A DNA stretch of 64,000 nt from an uncultured Acidobacteriota bacterium. Lineage in GTDB: Bacteria > Acidobacteriota > Terriglobia > Terriglobales > Acidobacteriaceae. A program made the position numbers and the translations under genes. Every line of letters starts with the position of its first letter. The first letter of the stretch is position 1. Shown here piece after piece: positions 44,431 through 54,155 of this stretch. The notes beneath the pieces were generated by a model, which searched no databases, was not told where the DNA came from, and worked only from the letters and a program-made list of their open reading frames with translations. The stretch lies in assembly GCA_903873705.1 (NCBI GenBank), contig CAIQPK010000092.1:62001-126000 (forward strand), read 5' to 3'.

Positions 44431-47400
44431 TTAGAAAAGTACTTTCAGTGTCAGCTGAACCTGACGCTGAGAGTTGGGGATAGTCGCCGTTACCTGGCCG
44501 GCTGTAGCCAGCGGATTTTCGGAATACATTCCAATATCCGTGAGCGTGCCGGTGTAGGAGCGGAACCCGGTTGGCAGTGCGAGGTTGGTGTGATTGAAGA
44601 GGTTGAACAATTCTGCGCGGAACTGCAGCTGGCCCTTCTCGCCAAGGAACGGCATGGCGGTGTCCTTATTCAGCGACAGGTCAACATTGGTGTAATGCGG
44701 TCCACGCAGGACGCTCTTGTGAACGGTTCCCATCTGGCCGATCGGGTTCAGTGTAAACATCAACGGGTTGAACCATTGGACGTAGCCCACATGGCCCTTT
44801 TGAGCCAAGGTCACCGTCTTGCTGTCGTAGGGAACAAAGGTTGATGTTGTCGTATTGGTGGTGCCATCCGCGCCCGTTTGTCCGGGCGCGACGTTCGCTA
44901 CGCCATAGTTGAGATACTCAGAAGCGGTGTCGGCCGTCTGCTGGTTCAAATTTTGCGACAACGTGCGCCACGTGTTGCTGGTTGGCGAGTACGGGAAGCC
45001 CGTCTGCCAAGCCGTTTTATTGCTGAGCCACCATCCGCTAAGAATCTCGCGGCCGACAAATCCTGCCATGTTCGTCTTGGGTAGGCGGTAGATGAAGCTT
45101 GCTTGCAGCGACTGTGGAACGTCGAAGCAGGCCGGTCCATAGTTGAAAATATGACGCGCCGGTTGAATGGCCAGGCTGGGAATGCCGCCCGATGCCACGC
45201 ATTCGGTAGAACTATGCGTTCCCTGTCCCTCGTCCAGTACCTTGCTGTAGGTGTAGGCGAGCTGAGCCTGGAGACCCTTGGTAAGGCGCTGGTTGATTGT
45301 GACCTGGCCACCGTGATAGGCGGAAAGGCCGTGTGTGGCCGCGAGAATCCAGTCGCCCCAGAGCGGGTTCTTGGAGGTCTTCACAATGTACTGACCCGGA
45401 AACGCCGCGTCGGTCGGGTACGTGCCGGTGAGGAAGTGGGCACTGGAAGTGCCGGGGTTGATGACGGTGTTACAGACCACGGAAGCGAACTTAGACTGCC
45501 CTGGCTGCCCGAATAAGGGGTTGGGCAATTGACCTGCCGGGTTAGCGCTGACGATTCCCGCCGGTGCGATGACGAAGGGACTTGTCCAGGAAGGAACACC
45601 GCTAGCGGTGATGGAGCTCGGGGTGCACGGGTTTCCTTCTTCGTAGTCCCAGAGATTTTGTCCCTTCGTTCCAACGTAGGCCAGGGTGATGGAGGTGCTT
45701 GGCGTGACCTGCTGCTGAATCGCGAAGTTCCACTGGAGCATCCGCGACTGGGCCGTGTTGTATTCAATGGTCTTCAAGGACTGACCGTAAGGCATGGTTC
45801 CGGGGACCAGGTTGTAAGCTGCGGTGACTACCGGAAAGCTTGCCACTGTCCCTGCCGGAAGCGTCAGGCCAGCGGATAACGGTGGCGATCCCGAGCTGGT
45901 GCCGTAGAACGCTTCGCCACCGGCATTGACATCGTCGTACACGCCGAAAGCAGCCCGGACGGCGGTCTTACCATTGCCCCATACATCCCATGCGGCGCCG
46001 ACCCGAGGTTGAACATTGAGAAACGAGACGTTCTTGATTGGGCGGCCATAGGTGGGTTCCGCGTCCGTGGTGCTGCGGAAACCCCAGTTAGCGCCGTGCT
46101 TATCGATCGGAATCGTATTCATCTCGTAGCGCAAACCCACATTGAGCGTCAGTCGTGAGTTGAAACGCCAGTCATCCTGCAAGTAGGTCCCAATCGTGTA
46201 GAAGCGCGGCTCTCTATGGAAATTGCTTCCTGGCAGCAGCGATGAGTAGTTGTTGTAGTTGCCAGCCATAAAGTCCGCAGTAGTGGGAAACGTGACATTG
46301 CCGCGGAGAGTATTGCCGTTATAGGTGTAGTACTCGATTCGGTTCAACAGGACGCCTAATTGCAGCGCATGACGCCCTCTTGTCCAATTGAGGTCATCAC
46401 TCATGTTGTAGGAATTTTCGTTAAATCCCTGCGGCGCGTTGCCCTGCGCTCCGAGTGCAGTGGAGCTGAGGCTGCTTACGGTGATTTGTCCCGCAGGCTG
46501 ACCGGCAACCATGTTGATTGAATTGAAAGTATCCGGGTATGCCGGGTCATTCTTGTTGAGCGTCCGGCTGTACGATGCCCGATAGGTGTTCAGCAAGCTC
46601 GACGAGAAAATGTGGTTCCAGGCAATCGTATCGAACTGGTCTACACCGTTGGTGACGGCTCCCACACCCTGATACGTGGTTCCAGGGTAGGAAACAGTGG
46701 CCTGCTGATTCGAGTTATCGATGGTGACGCGGGCGAAGATGGAATCCTTAGCAGAAATGGTCTGATCTACACGCACCTGATAATAGTCTTAGGTGAGTGG
46801 CTGGTTGCTATTGATGGTGTACTTGGTGCCCACATTTGCCACGGGGTACCAGGTCAGGAAGGGCTTCATCGCCGGGTTTACGGCACCGGTCGGGTTCGCG
46901 GCCGTGACCGCGCAGGGGTTTGTTACCAGCAGCGCCACTCCACCGGAACCGTTAGGATTGCAGTTCGTCGGAAGCGTGCTGATGGTGCTCGTCACGCCCG
47001 CAATCAGGCGGATTCCCTCATAGACACCATAAAAGAAGGTCTTGTCTTTCCTGATGGGCCCGCCAAAAGAGCCACCAAAATTGTTCTTGATCAATTTCGG
47101 CTTTGAAACAGCAAAGTAACCCGAGGCATCAAGGTAGTCGTTGCGGAGAGAGTCGAACGCGTCCCCGTGGAACTGATTCGTCCCGCCTTTGCTGGCGATG
47201 ATGATCTGGCTTCCCATCGAAATTCCGTATTGCGCACCGAAGGCGTTCGAGATGACGCGAAACTCCTGGATGCCGTCCACGCCCAGCGTGGTGCCCACCG
47301 CAGTCGAGGTGGTACCTGTAAGGTTCATCAGGGGTGCGCCATCGAGGGTAACGAGATTGGATCGCAGCGGCGCGCCGTTGGAGCTGAAATAGACGGCGCC

Positions 47401-47919
47401 CTTGAGAACGGCGGGACCGTTAGCCGTCGCATTTGATATGCCGGGCTGCAGTAGCGCGAGGTCGATAAAGTTTCTTCCATTCAACGGGAGATCAGCAACC
47501 TGCTGACTGTTGACGAGACCACCCAGCGAGCTCGTCGTCGTTTCAACCTGAGGGGCAGTGGTACCGTCGACGCTTATCGTCTGCGTTGCCAATCCAACAG
47601 CCAGGGTCACGTTCGCCGTAGCATTTTGGGCTACGGTCAAGGTCAGGTTCTTCACGGTTGAGACACTGAACCCATCCTTCTCCACGACGACAGTGTATTG
47701 GCCCGGGGGCAGCACATCCACACGGTACAACCCGTCACCGGCCGACTCGCCGCTTCGACTCACGTTTGTGTCTTGATTCGTGATCGTAATTTTGGCTCCC
47801 GGGACAGCAGCGCCGGTAGCATCCCGCACAGATCCAAGAATGGCGCTCGTAGAGAGTTGTCCCAGCAGTGGGGACACGATGAACAACAGCAGGCCTAACG
47901 TAACGAAAATTTTCTTCAC
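44431..47919 (-). pseudogene. Oar-like TonB-dependent receptor interrupted by an in-frame TAA
   Basis: Read through a single stop, this is one 1162-residue receptor. GTG start at 47919 with GGAGG 7 nt upstream, signal peptide (VTLGLLLFIVSPLLGQ), CarboxypepD_reg-like domain (about 28-110), plug (LPLNGRNFIDLALLQPGIS, LDGAPL) and barrel ending RQVQLTLKVLF. The TAA at 46791-46789 falls between NSNQPLT and DYYQVRVDQTISAKDSIFARV, a segment normally continuous in these receptors (often LTEDYYQVRVDQ). Both halves stay in the same frame with no other disruption, so this is a recent single-base nonsense change, a read-through site or a sequencing error. An internal GTG at 46776 would give a barrel-only product without a signal. 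It lies between the PrpD-like and TPP genes. Confidence 0.85.
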
Positions 47920-48497
47920 TTCGCCTCCGGAATACACGGGATTCCCATCATGGGAGTCCTCGCGTTGAGTGAATGCAGTTAAGTTCACTAGTGTGCAAGT
48001 ACGCGGAAAAATCCGTGGCCTGATAAAGCAGTAATCGGGAGCGGCGACACTTATACCCACAGCCTTAATTCCTTGTCAAACTAAAAACACGGAATGTTTC
48101 AAAAGGGCCGAAGTCCGAGATGACAGCCGAAGTGACGTGATCCGATAAATAACTCTTTTTCAATGAGTTATCGACCGACGGAAGCATCGCCGCCGAAGGT
48201 GTAGTTAAGAATGTCTAGAGACCGGGCAGGGGCAACACCTGATTGACCGTGATTACAAAGCCTACCGGCGGTCAGGGGCCGGGACACTAATCGTTGATCG
48301 CGCTTACTTTTTCCACCCAGAAAAGAGCAACCACTCACTCATCTCTCGAACGAGCCGTTGAAACTGGGGAAACGACCGTCACGCGGAGGGTCAGGTCTGC
48401 TTTAACTTCCGGTCGACTATGGCACGTTAAGCGTTTCCGGCCAGGATGTTACTCCTGGCCGGATTGACGCCTACCGATTTACGGACTGGCAGGCCTA
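47920..48497 (-). other. Leader and promoter region of the interrupted TonB receptor
   Basis: No coding region recognised. The upstream 140 codons of open frame beyond 47919 show no signal peptide or family sequence and are treated as leader. A promoter-like pair sits at 48050-48079. Confidence 0.5.
48050..48079 (-). promoter_or_regulatory. Sigma-70-like promoter for the TonB receptor
   Basis: TTGACA (48079-48074) and TATAAG (48055-48050) on the minus strand, 18-nt spacer. The first bases TTGACAAG match the promoters of the PQQ dehydrogenase and NHL genes. Predicted leader about 120 nt. Confidence 0.6.
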
Positions 48498-48857
48498 CTA
48501 AGCTGCCTTTGTCGCGCTGTCCGCCGAGATCACCATCATCCCGTGTATCTCCGAGACTTCACCCGTGATCGTAGCGCTGAGCCCAAGAAAATCGATGATC
48601 CTAGCATTGTTGTCGGCGGCAAGGCCACCGATGATCTGGTAACACTTGCCGTCGGAGGTGACGATGGCGGCAGGCATGCCTTCCCACTTCACGGAAGCGC
48701 GCGCCTCGCCCAGACGCTGATCCAAGCCGCCTCCTCGACGTCCCTGGTTCTGCCCGTAGTAGGAAATTGAAACGACTTTTCCCGTCACGGTCTGAGTTGA
48801 AGGTGCGGGCAAAGCCGCATTCAAGGCGCCGATGAACTTTGCAAACGAAGACAACAT
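48498..48857 (-). CDS. Small OB-fold-like protein of unknown function
   Basis: 119 residues. The pattern VTGKVVSISYY ... CYQIIGG ... SATITGEVSEIHGMMVISADS resembles a short beta-barrel of the OB type, as seen in several exported acidobacterial proteins. A Gly/Arg-rich loop (GRRGGG) interrupts it. No convincing signal peptide: the N-terminus MLSSFAKFIGALNAALPAP is only weakly hydrophobic. It begins 21 nt after the PrpD-like gene, with AAAGGA 9 nt before the ATG, so the two are co-transcribed. Function unknown; the link to the PrpD-like enzyme is positional only. Confidence 0.55.
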   Translation of the reverse strand: MLSSFAKFIGALNAALPAPSTQTVTGKVVSISYYGQNQGRRGGGLDQRLGEARASVKWEGMPAAIVTSDGKCYQIIGGLAADNNARIIDFLGLSATITGEVSEIHGMMVISADSATKAA

Positions 48858-48878
48858 CGTAAGAGTCCTTTCTCGAGA

Positions 48879-50510
48879 TTACAGGGGTTTCGGTTGACCA
48901 AACGTTGCCAACGACTTGATAGCATCGCCGAAATTCTTCACGGCGCTCAGGTTCGACCAGAGCTTGTAAGCCTGGTCCCGCTGGGCGTTAGTCACCTTCT
49001 TGAACGCGCATGCCTTGTTCCATTTGGCTACGATTTCTTCCGGCGTGAAGTTGACGAAGTCAGGCAGTTGCAGGTCCCGCACACCGTTGTAAGTGTCGAA
49101 CGCCTTTACTTCGCCGGAGTTCTTCGTAATGGTGAGACGACCTACGCCGAGACCCTGCCAACCTCGTACAGGCGACATGGTGGTTTTCGCCATCAGGGCG
49201 CGGGCGGCGGGATCGTTCACCTTCGTCATGTCGTTGAAGGAGTCCATGTAGACGTCGCCCTCGATCAACGCGCGCGCAATGATGTACGGCTCGCTGTGAT
49301 CGGAGGTTTCGCGGTTGGTGGGATCCCACTTGGGCGCGTCGCAGATTTCTTCCCACACCGAGTAGGAGGTCTCCCAGTGGATCCAGGCCACCTCTTCCGG
49401 CTTTACCCACGCGCGAACGTCCGGCATCATGCGCAGAATGCCCTGCGAGGACGCCTCCGATGGACGGCGCTTGAACCAGTTGCGCTCGATCGCCATGCCG
49501 TCAGTGCGTTTGGGCAAGGTGAACGGGCGGCCCATGCCGTTGGCGTCCACACCACCACCGCCGTCGCCGCCGACCGTGCGGCCGGCCTGGCTTGCCCAGA
49601 AGCCGCCACGGCCTTCGAAGGGCTGCGGTGGCCCGGTCATGCCCTCCTTGGCCAAAATCGCAGCCCATACGCCGCACTTCGCGGACTCGGCACTGCGTGT
49701 GCCCTTCCACATCGACAGTGCGCCAACGCCCTTGTTCAGAGCGATGTGCGGGGTGAGGGCGATCGACAGGGCGTTGGCAAGGCGATCTTCGTCCAGCCCC
49801 ATCAACTTGCCCGCAACCATGGCCGCGATGACCGACTCGCCGCCACACGGAACGGACGCAACCTCGTAACCCACCACGATGGCTTCCATCACCTGCGCGC
49901 CGGTGCAATTGAGCGCTTCGCCCAGCGCCAGCGCCGCCGGAATCAGCGTGCTGACGTGACCGCCTTCGGCGTTATCGTCGAAGTCGACTTCACGGATGAG
50001 GCAGCCGTTGGCGAACGTGGCGAGTTCTGGCGTGGTCTGGACTCCGTAGCCCAGGACGGTGCACTTCAACGTGGTCGGTGCCGCATGCTTAGCGACACGG
50101 GCCGCGATGCGGCAGTTCTCTTCTTCAAAGCCGGCAATCAGCGAAGCCATCGAGTCGATCATCGTCTCGTCAAAGCGCTTCTTAGCTGCAGGGGTCACGT
50201 CCGACTCCTTGAAACCGTGGACCCAGCTGACGATCTTCCTGGTCGTATCGTCCATCGGGCCATTACCGTGGAGACGATTCGCCGTATTTTTGTAGCCAAT
50301 CCCGGTAAAGGGAGCAATGTCGCCGGCCGGTCGGGATGAACCCGGCGCGGGGCGCGATCTTTCCCCTCGACCTTCTTGCGCCCCAGCCATCGGTGCCATC
50401 GCTGCCATACCGACGGCGGTGGCGCCAAACTTCATCAATTCACGGCGGTCAAGGTGGAGTTCGGGTCCACCTTGATCCGCGCTCAAAATATTCCGGTCTT
50501 CATTGTTCAC
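48879..50510 (-). CDS. Tat-exported MmgE/PrpD-family protein
   Basis: 543 residues from GTG 50510, which has AGAGGAGG 7 nt upstream. Twin-arginine signal DRRELMKFG at about residues 22-30 with a short Ala/Met h-region ending MAGAQ. The rest is MmgE/PrpD fold: DSMASLIAGF, FANGCLIREVDFDD, ALSIALTPHIALNKG and LSMWKGTRSAESAKCGVWAAILAKEGMTGP. Family members include 2-methylcitrate dehydratase, cis-aconitate decarboxylase and iminodisuccinate epimerase, normally cytoplasmic. Tat export is unusual. Without structure-based comparison the reaction (dehydration, decarboxylation or epimerisation) cannot be assigned. Confidence 0.87.
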   Translation of the reverse strand: MNNEDRNILSADQGGPELHLDRRELMKFGATAVGMAAMAPMAGAQEGRGERSRPAPGSSRPAGDIAPFTGIGYKNTANRLHGNGPMDDTTRKIVSWVHGFKESDVTPAAKKRFDETMIDSMASLIAGFEEENCRIAARVAKHAAPTTLKCTVLGYGVQTTPELATFANGCLIREVDFDDNAEGGHVSTLIPAALALGEALNCTGAQVMEAIVVGYEVASVPCGGESVIAAMVAGKLMGLDEDRLANALSIALTPHIALNKGVGALSMWKGTRSAESAKCGVWAAILAKEGMTGPPQPFEGRGGFWASQAGRTVGGDGGGGVDANGMGRPFTLPKRTDGMAIERNWFKRRPSEASSQGILRMMPDVRAWVKPEEVAWIHWETSYSVWEEICDAPKWDPTNRETSDHSEPYIIARALIEGDVYMDSFNDMTKVNDPAARALMAKTTMSPVRGWQGLGVGRLTITKNSGEVKAFDTYNGVRDLQLPDFVNFTPEEIVAKWNKACAFKKVTNAQRDQAYKLWSNLSAVKNFGDAIKSLATFGQPKPL

Positions 50511-51119
50511 TGCGATGCCTCCTCTTACGTCCACTTTCAAAATGCTGGTTTTTAGCCAGGTTATTGCGACCATGCTTTCGCAATGCCGATAAGTATCTCG
50601 ACCAGGAAATCAATCGCGAGATAAGGCTGGAGTGGGGTCAAGACCCCTGTCTATGGCAAGGACCTTCTCATTCACTTGAAGCCACGCCATTGTGCTCAAA
50701 CGAATCGGCATTGGCTGTGTGTGATGCCGTGGCATCGAAACATAGAGACCAATAAATTGTCAACACAGAGCAGGCTTACAGCCCATGGTTCAACAAAAGT
50801 AGGATCACCCTTCGGGCTAAAGAGGAAGACCGGTGACTACGGCGTCGTACCAACAACTCGAACGAGTAAGAATGCTGCGTTGCAAACGGCGAACAAACGT
50901 TGCGCTACCTTCAAGCAACACAATATTTTCATAACTTCGGATGGCACGATTGCGAATACAACATGCGGCAGTGGCAATCCGTACCAGCACCGCGGCATGC
51001 TTGAGTCGGGAGTACCCTTTCAGAACATGCGTCGCACGCCCACTTCCGTGCTCAGTATGGCCACCGGCTACTGGCTCAACCCCATGGGCCCGCTGAACGG
51101 GATGCCATGCTACTGCCAA
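50511..51119 (-). other. Non-coding gap between the PrpD-like and PQQ dehydrogenase genes
   Basis: No gene recognised. Open frames in it (for example 50817-51143 minus and 50676-51137 plus) lack any family pattern. A TTGACA at 50763-50758 (minus) could be a -35 for the PrpD-like gene, but the hexamer 17 nt further (TTTCGA) is a poor -10. Confidence 0.4.
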
Positions 51120-51177
51120 GGAAAAACCTCTTACTGACGGCAATCCCTTTTCTGGGAATTTCCGTCGGTAAGAGGTT
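51120..51177 (-). terminator. Intrinsic terminator of the PQQ dehydrogenase gene
   Basis: Long inverted repeat AACCTCTTACTGACGG / CCGTCGGTAAGAGGTT (one mismatch) with an inner AATCCC/GGGAATT stem. Read leftwards it ends GAGGTTTTTCC, giving a U-tract. It starts about 20 nt after the stop codon. Confidence 0.85.
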
Positions 51178-51197
51178 GGGTTTAGTTTGCAGGTGCG

Positions 51198-53312
51198 TTA
51201 TTTACTGTTGGGTAGCGAAAACGCGATATATTCGCCAGTGTAGTCACCACCGCCTACCGCGACGATGATGTACTGTTTTCCATCTACCGAATAAGTAACA
51301 GGATTGCCGCTTTGCTGGGCGGGAAGATAGACCGCTCCTACCTGCTTACCCGTCAGCTTGTCATAGGCGCGAAGCATAGCGCCGCGCGGGTGGTCCGGGG
51401 TCGTCGTAACCTGCGGATCGCCCATAATGACGAGTGTCTTGGTAACCAGCGGACCAACGTTTCCGCTTTGACCGGTCTTAGGGATGTTGACGCCCTTGAG
51501 TGCGGGGCTATTGCGGATCGCATCGGGAGTGTCGCCGTGGGGTGTCTTCCAGAGCAACTCACCCTTGTCTAGTCCGATAGCTGAGAGGACGCCATAGGGC
51601 GGCTTCAGCATCGGTATGCCGTCAACAGCGGTGACCGCCCGGAAGGCATTGGGTGGGATGGGGGGCGCCTTCTTCAACGCTGCATCCACACGCGCCTGCT
51701 GTTCGGCCGACATCGTACCTGCACCGGTGGTGATGCGGAAGGGGGTTCCTACCGTACCGTTGAGGTAAGTCATGTCTGAATAGCCATCAGGAGGAGCGAC
51801 GAGACCAACCAGGTTAGCGTTTTCCACCGCGGGAGCGAAAACGATGTGCAGTTCAGGATCATAAGCGGCGCCTGTCCAATTGGTGCCGCCGGCGGCCGTG
51901 CTCATCAACAAGGTGGCGGCTGGGCCGTCGTAGGTGCTGACGACGGGAGGCGTGAACATCGGCCCACGCTTGTAGTGTGCGGCGAGCTCAACAGCCTTCT
52001 TGTGCAACTCCGGAGTGAGATCCGTCAGCTCATCATCGGTAGCATCGTGCCTTCCGTATGCGGGCGGTTTGCTCGGAACGGGCTGTGTCGGCGAGTACCA
52101 TTCGCCCGGGGTGTCGCCCTTGGGAACCGGCTTTTCGTCGATAGGCCACACGGGCTTTCCGGTAACGCGATCAAAGACGAACAGGAAGGATTCCTTGGTG
52201 GGCTGAGCGACGGCCTTGATCGGCTTGCCGTCGACAACGATGTCAGTGAGGATCGGCGGCGCGGAGATGTCGTAGTCCCACATATCGTGGTGAACGAGCT
52301 GGTAGTACCACTTGCGCTTGCCCGTATGAATATCTACGCAAACCAGGCTGTTCCCAAAGAGGGTGTTGCCGGGCCGTGAGCCGCCGTAGTTGTCGTTGGT
52401 GGGCTGTTCGACGGGCAGGTAAACCAGCCCGAGTTCGGGATCGGCCGTGATGCCCGCCCACACGCCGGTGTTGCCGTTGACGTCTGCGGAGTTGTTCAGC
52501 CAGGTGTCGTAGCCGAACTCGCCTTTGCTGGGGATGGTGTTGAACTGCCAGAGCATCTTGCCGGTGCGGACGTCGAAGCCGCGGGCGATGCCCTTGGTGT
52601 TTTCGTGGCTTACCGGCGTTCCGCCATCCTTGAAGGCGGAGCCGATCAGGATCACGTTGTCGGCGACGATGGGCGCGGCGTGCAAGCCGATTTCGCCCGT
52701 TTTCATATCGATCTGCTTGCCGAGGCCGTGGACGACGCCGACCTTCATATCGACGATGCCATTCTTGCCAAAGGTGGGGATGGGCTGGCCGGTCTTCGCA
52801 TTGAGCTCGACGAGTTGGTACCCAATCGTGACGAGGATGATGCGTTCGTCACCCTTACCATCGGTCCAGTAGCCGAGGCCGCGACCGGAAAGGTTACGCG
52901 GCGAGTTCAGGGCGCGATCGCCTTCGTCGAGACCGTAGGCCCACTTCAGTTCGCCGGTCTTCGCGTCGAGCGCAATGGCATCGCGGCGGGTGCCGGCGGT
53001 GGTGTAGACCGTTCCGTTGATCTCAAGAGGGGAACCTTCCAGCTTGTACTCCGGGCGAGGACCAAAGTTGTTCGTCTTGAGACGCCACGCCACGGTGAGC
53101 TTACTGAAGTTGGAAGCGTCGATCTGAGCTAACGGCGAGTAGCGGGTACCCGCATCGTCGGCGAAGTAGGTAGGCCAGTCTCCCTTAGCTACTGAAGGCT
53201 GCGCGCTCTGAGTTGATGACTGCGCTCCGACTTGCCCCCCAAGTCCCGTTCCCGCCAGCGCAACTAATGCGACGAAGCTGAATAACTCCGTCCGCAGCCT
53301 TGATGTTGACAT
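51198..53312 (-). CDS. Periplasmic PQQ-dependent (quinoprotein) dehydrogenase
   Basis: 704 residues with a signal peptide (to about VGAQSS, residue 32). Eight-bladed propeller of the glucose/alcohol quinoprotein type. Recognised by GDWPTYFADDAGTRYSPLAQI at the mature N-terminus, SSPLEINGTVYTTAGTR-like blade strands, LVHHDMWDYDISAPPIL (active-site blade) and the C-terminal YIIVAVGGGDYTGEYI. No CxxCH heme motif, so electrons must pass to quinone or a separate cytochrome such as the one at 42 kb. Membrane helices of the mGDH type are absent. Substrate unknown: an alcohol, aldose or aldehyde is possible. Its promoter at 53.7 kb is nearly identical to that of the NHL gene. Confidence 0.9.
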   Translation of the reverse strand: MSTSRLRTELFSFVALVALAGTGLGGQVGAQSSTQSAQPSVAKGDWPTYFADDAGTRYSPLAQIDASNFSKLTVAWRLKTNNFGPRPEYKLEGSPLEINGTVYTTAGTRRDAIALDAKTGELKWAYGLDEGDRALNSPRNLSGRGLGYWTDGKGDERIILVTIGYQLVELNAKTGQPIPTFGKNGIVDMKVGVVHGLGKQIDMKTGEIGLHAAPIVADNVILIGSAFKDGGTPVSHENTKGIARGFDVRTGKMLWQFNTIPSKGEFGYDTWLNNSADVNGNTGVWAGITADPELGLVYLPVEQPTNDNYGGSRPGNTLFGNSLVCVDIHTGKRKWYYQLVHHDMWDYDISAPPILTDIVVDGKPIKAVAQPTKESFLFVFDRVTGKPVWPIDEKPVPKGDTPGEWYSPTQPVPSKPPAYGRHDATDDELTDLTPELHKKAVELAAHYKRGPMFTPPVVSTYDGPAATLLMSTAAGGTNWTGAAYDPELHIVFAPAVENANLVGLVAPPDGYSDMTYLNGTVGTPFRITTGAGTMSAEQQARVDAALKKAPPIPPNAFRAVTAVDGIPMLKPPYGVLSAIGLDKGELLWKTPHGDTPDAIRNSPALKGVNIPKTGQSGNVGPLVTKTLVIMGDPQVTTTPDHPRGAMLRAYDKLTGKQVGAVYLPAQQSGNPVTYSVDGKQYIIVAVGGGDYTGEYIAFSLPNSK

Positions 53313-53708
53313 GTGTATTTCCTTTCTTACCGCAAATGAGTTTACTTGAAAATTGGTAAAGGGCGGTGTCCTGGGTCACAACCTGCCGCGGACTCGGGCG
53401 GCGCCTGCGCCCGGAAGCGCGAACGCGGAAGTGCCGCATGTTTTAGCCGGTCTGCAGGCCAAGGCCTGCGCCAAAAACGAGGGGTATCTCCCCAGCGTGT
53501 CGCTCATATGAAATCGAATTTCCTTCACTGCACTCGTCGAAATTTCAGAAAAGCTACCGCCAGCAGTCGTATCGGACATTTTTCGAAAACGTGAAATGGA
53601 CCTACTTCTGTTGAACGGTTTTGGACAAGGCTGGGCGTCTCTTTATTTGTATTCAAGGGTTTCCCGCGCTAGCGGTCCCCGGACTGGGCACTTTGGGTAC
53701 TGCAACCC

Positions 53709-53736
53709 TATATATCTCCAGCGGTTTTCTTGTCAA
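53709..53736 (-). promoter_or_regulatory. Promoter of the PQQ dehydrogenase gene (matched pair, copy A)
   Basis: On the minus strand TTGACA (53736-53731), 16-nt spacer starting AGAAAA, TATATA (53714-53709), then GGGT. Copy B at 54859 has the same boxes, spacer length and flanks. A leader of about 390 nt is implied. Confidence 0.75.
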
Positions 53737-53963
53737 CAGTTTCGGCATTCAGCGGAATTATGCGCTCTTTCCTGTTGAGGTCTGCCTGCGGCGTCAGCGG
53801 GGAGGCCTGATCCGGGCGGACACCAAGGCAAACGGCACCCGCGCTGGAACGACATCACACGTTACCGCTTCGACCTTAGCGGAGGTAACTCATGGGCTTA
53901 GCGGAGGGCGACCAGAGGACGAAGCGCCGCGTGAGTGAGACTTGTGGACGCGACGGGCTGTTG

Positions 53964-53975
53964 CGGTATATACCG
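53964..53975. promoter_or_regulatory. Perfect 12-bp palindrome in the divergent region
   Basis: CGGTATATACCG, perfectly self-complementary, about 190 nt upstream of the cupin gene. It could be an operator half-site pair or overlap a -10; no regulator is known. Confidence 0.3.
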
Positions 53976-54155
53976 GTTGGGCTTTTGCTAACGTCGCGAA
54001 CCCGTAGCCGATAGGCGAAGGCAATAAGATCAGCAGGCTCGGCTAAAGCGAGTTACTTGTGCGAAATGGATCTTCAACTGGGAAGTATTGAAGCTTGACT
54101 CGCGAGCACGGTGCCTTGATATTTATTCAGCAATTCAGAAAGCGGAGGAATCGGA

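Larger units (their letters stand above)
53313..54155. other. Large divergent control region between PQQ dehydrogenase and cupin genes
   Basis: About 840 nt without a recognisable gene. It contains the PQQ-gene promoter (minus, 53709-53736), a 12-bp perfect palindrome (53964-53975) and a weak promoter for the cupin gene near 54095 (TTGACT then TGATAT). Short frames here show no family pattern. Confidence 0.5.

Noticed and set aside
46776-46791. Separate downstream gene starting at GTG 46776
   Set aside because: The product would be a TonB barrel without signal or plug; the frame and family sequence are continuous with the upstream half, so one interrupted gene is the better reading.
46789-46791. 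Recoded stop (selenocysteine or pyrrolysine)
   Set aside because: The codon is TAA, which is not used for either amino acid, and a Glu or Gln is expected here in relatives.
48894-50339. 481-codon plus-strand open frame
   Set aside because: Antisense of the MmgE/PrpD-like gene; no ribosome site and no domain.
50676-51143. Overlapping open frames on both strands between the PrpD-like and PQQ genes
   Set aside because: No family features or ribosome sites; the region ends in the terminator of the PQQ gene.
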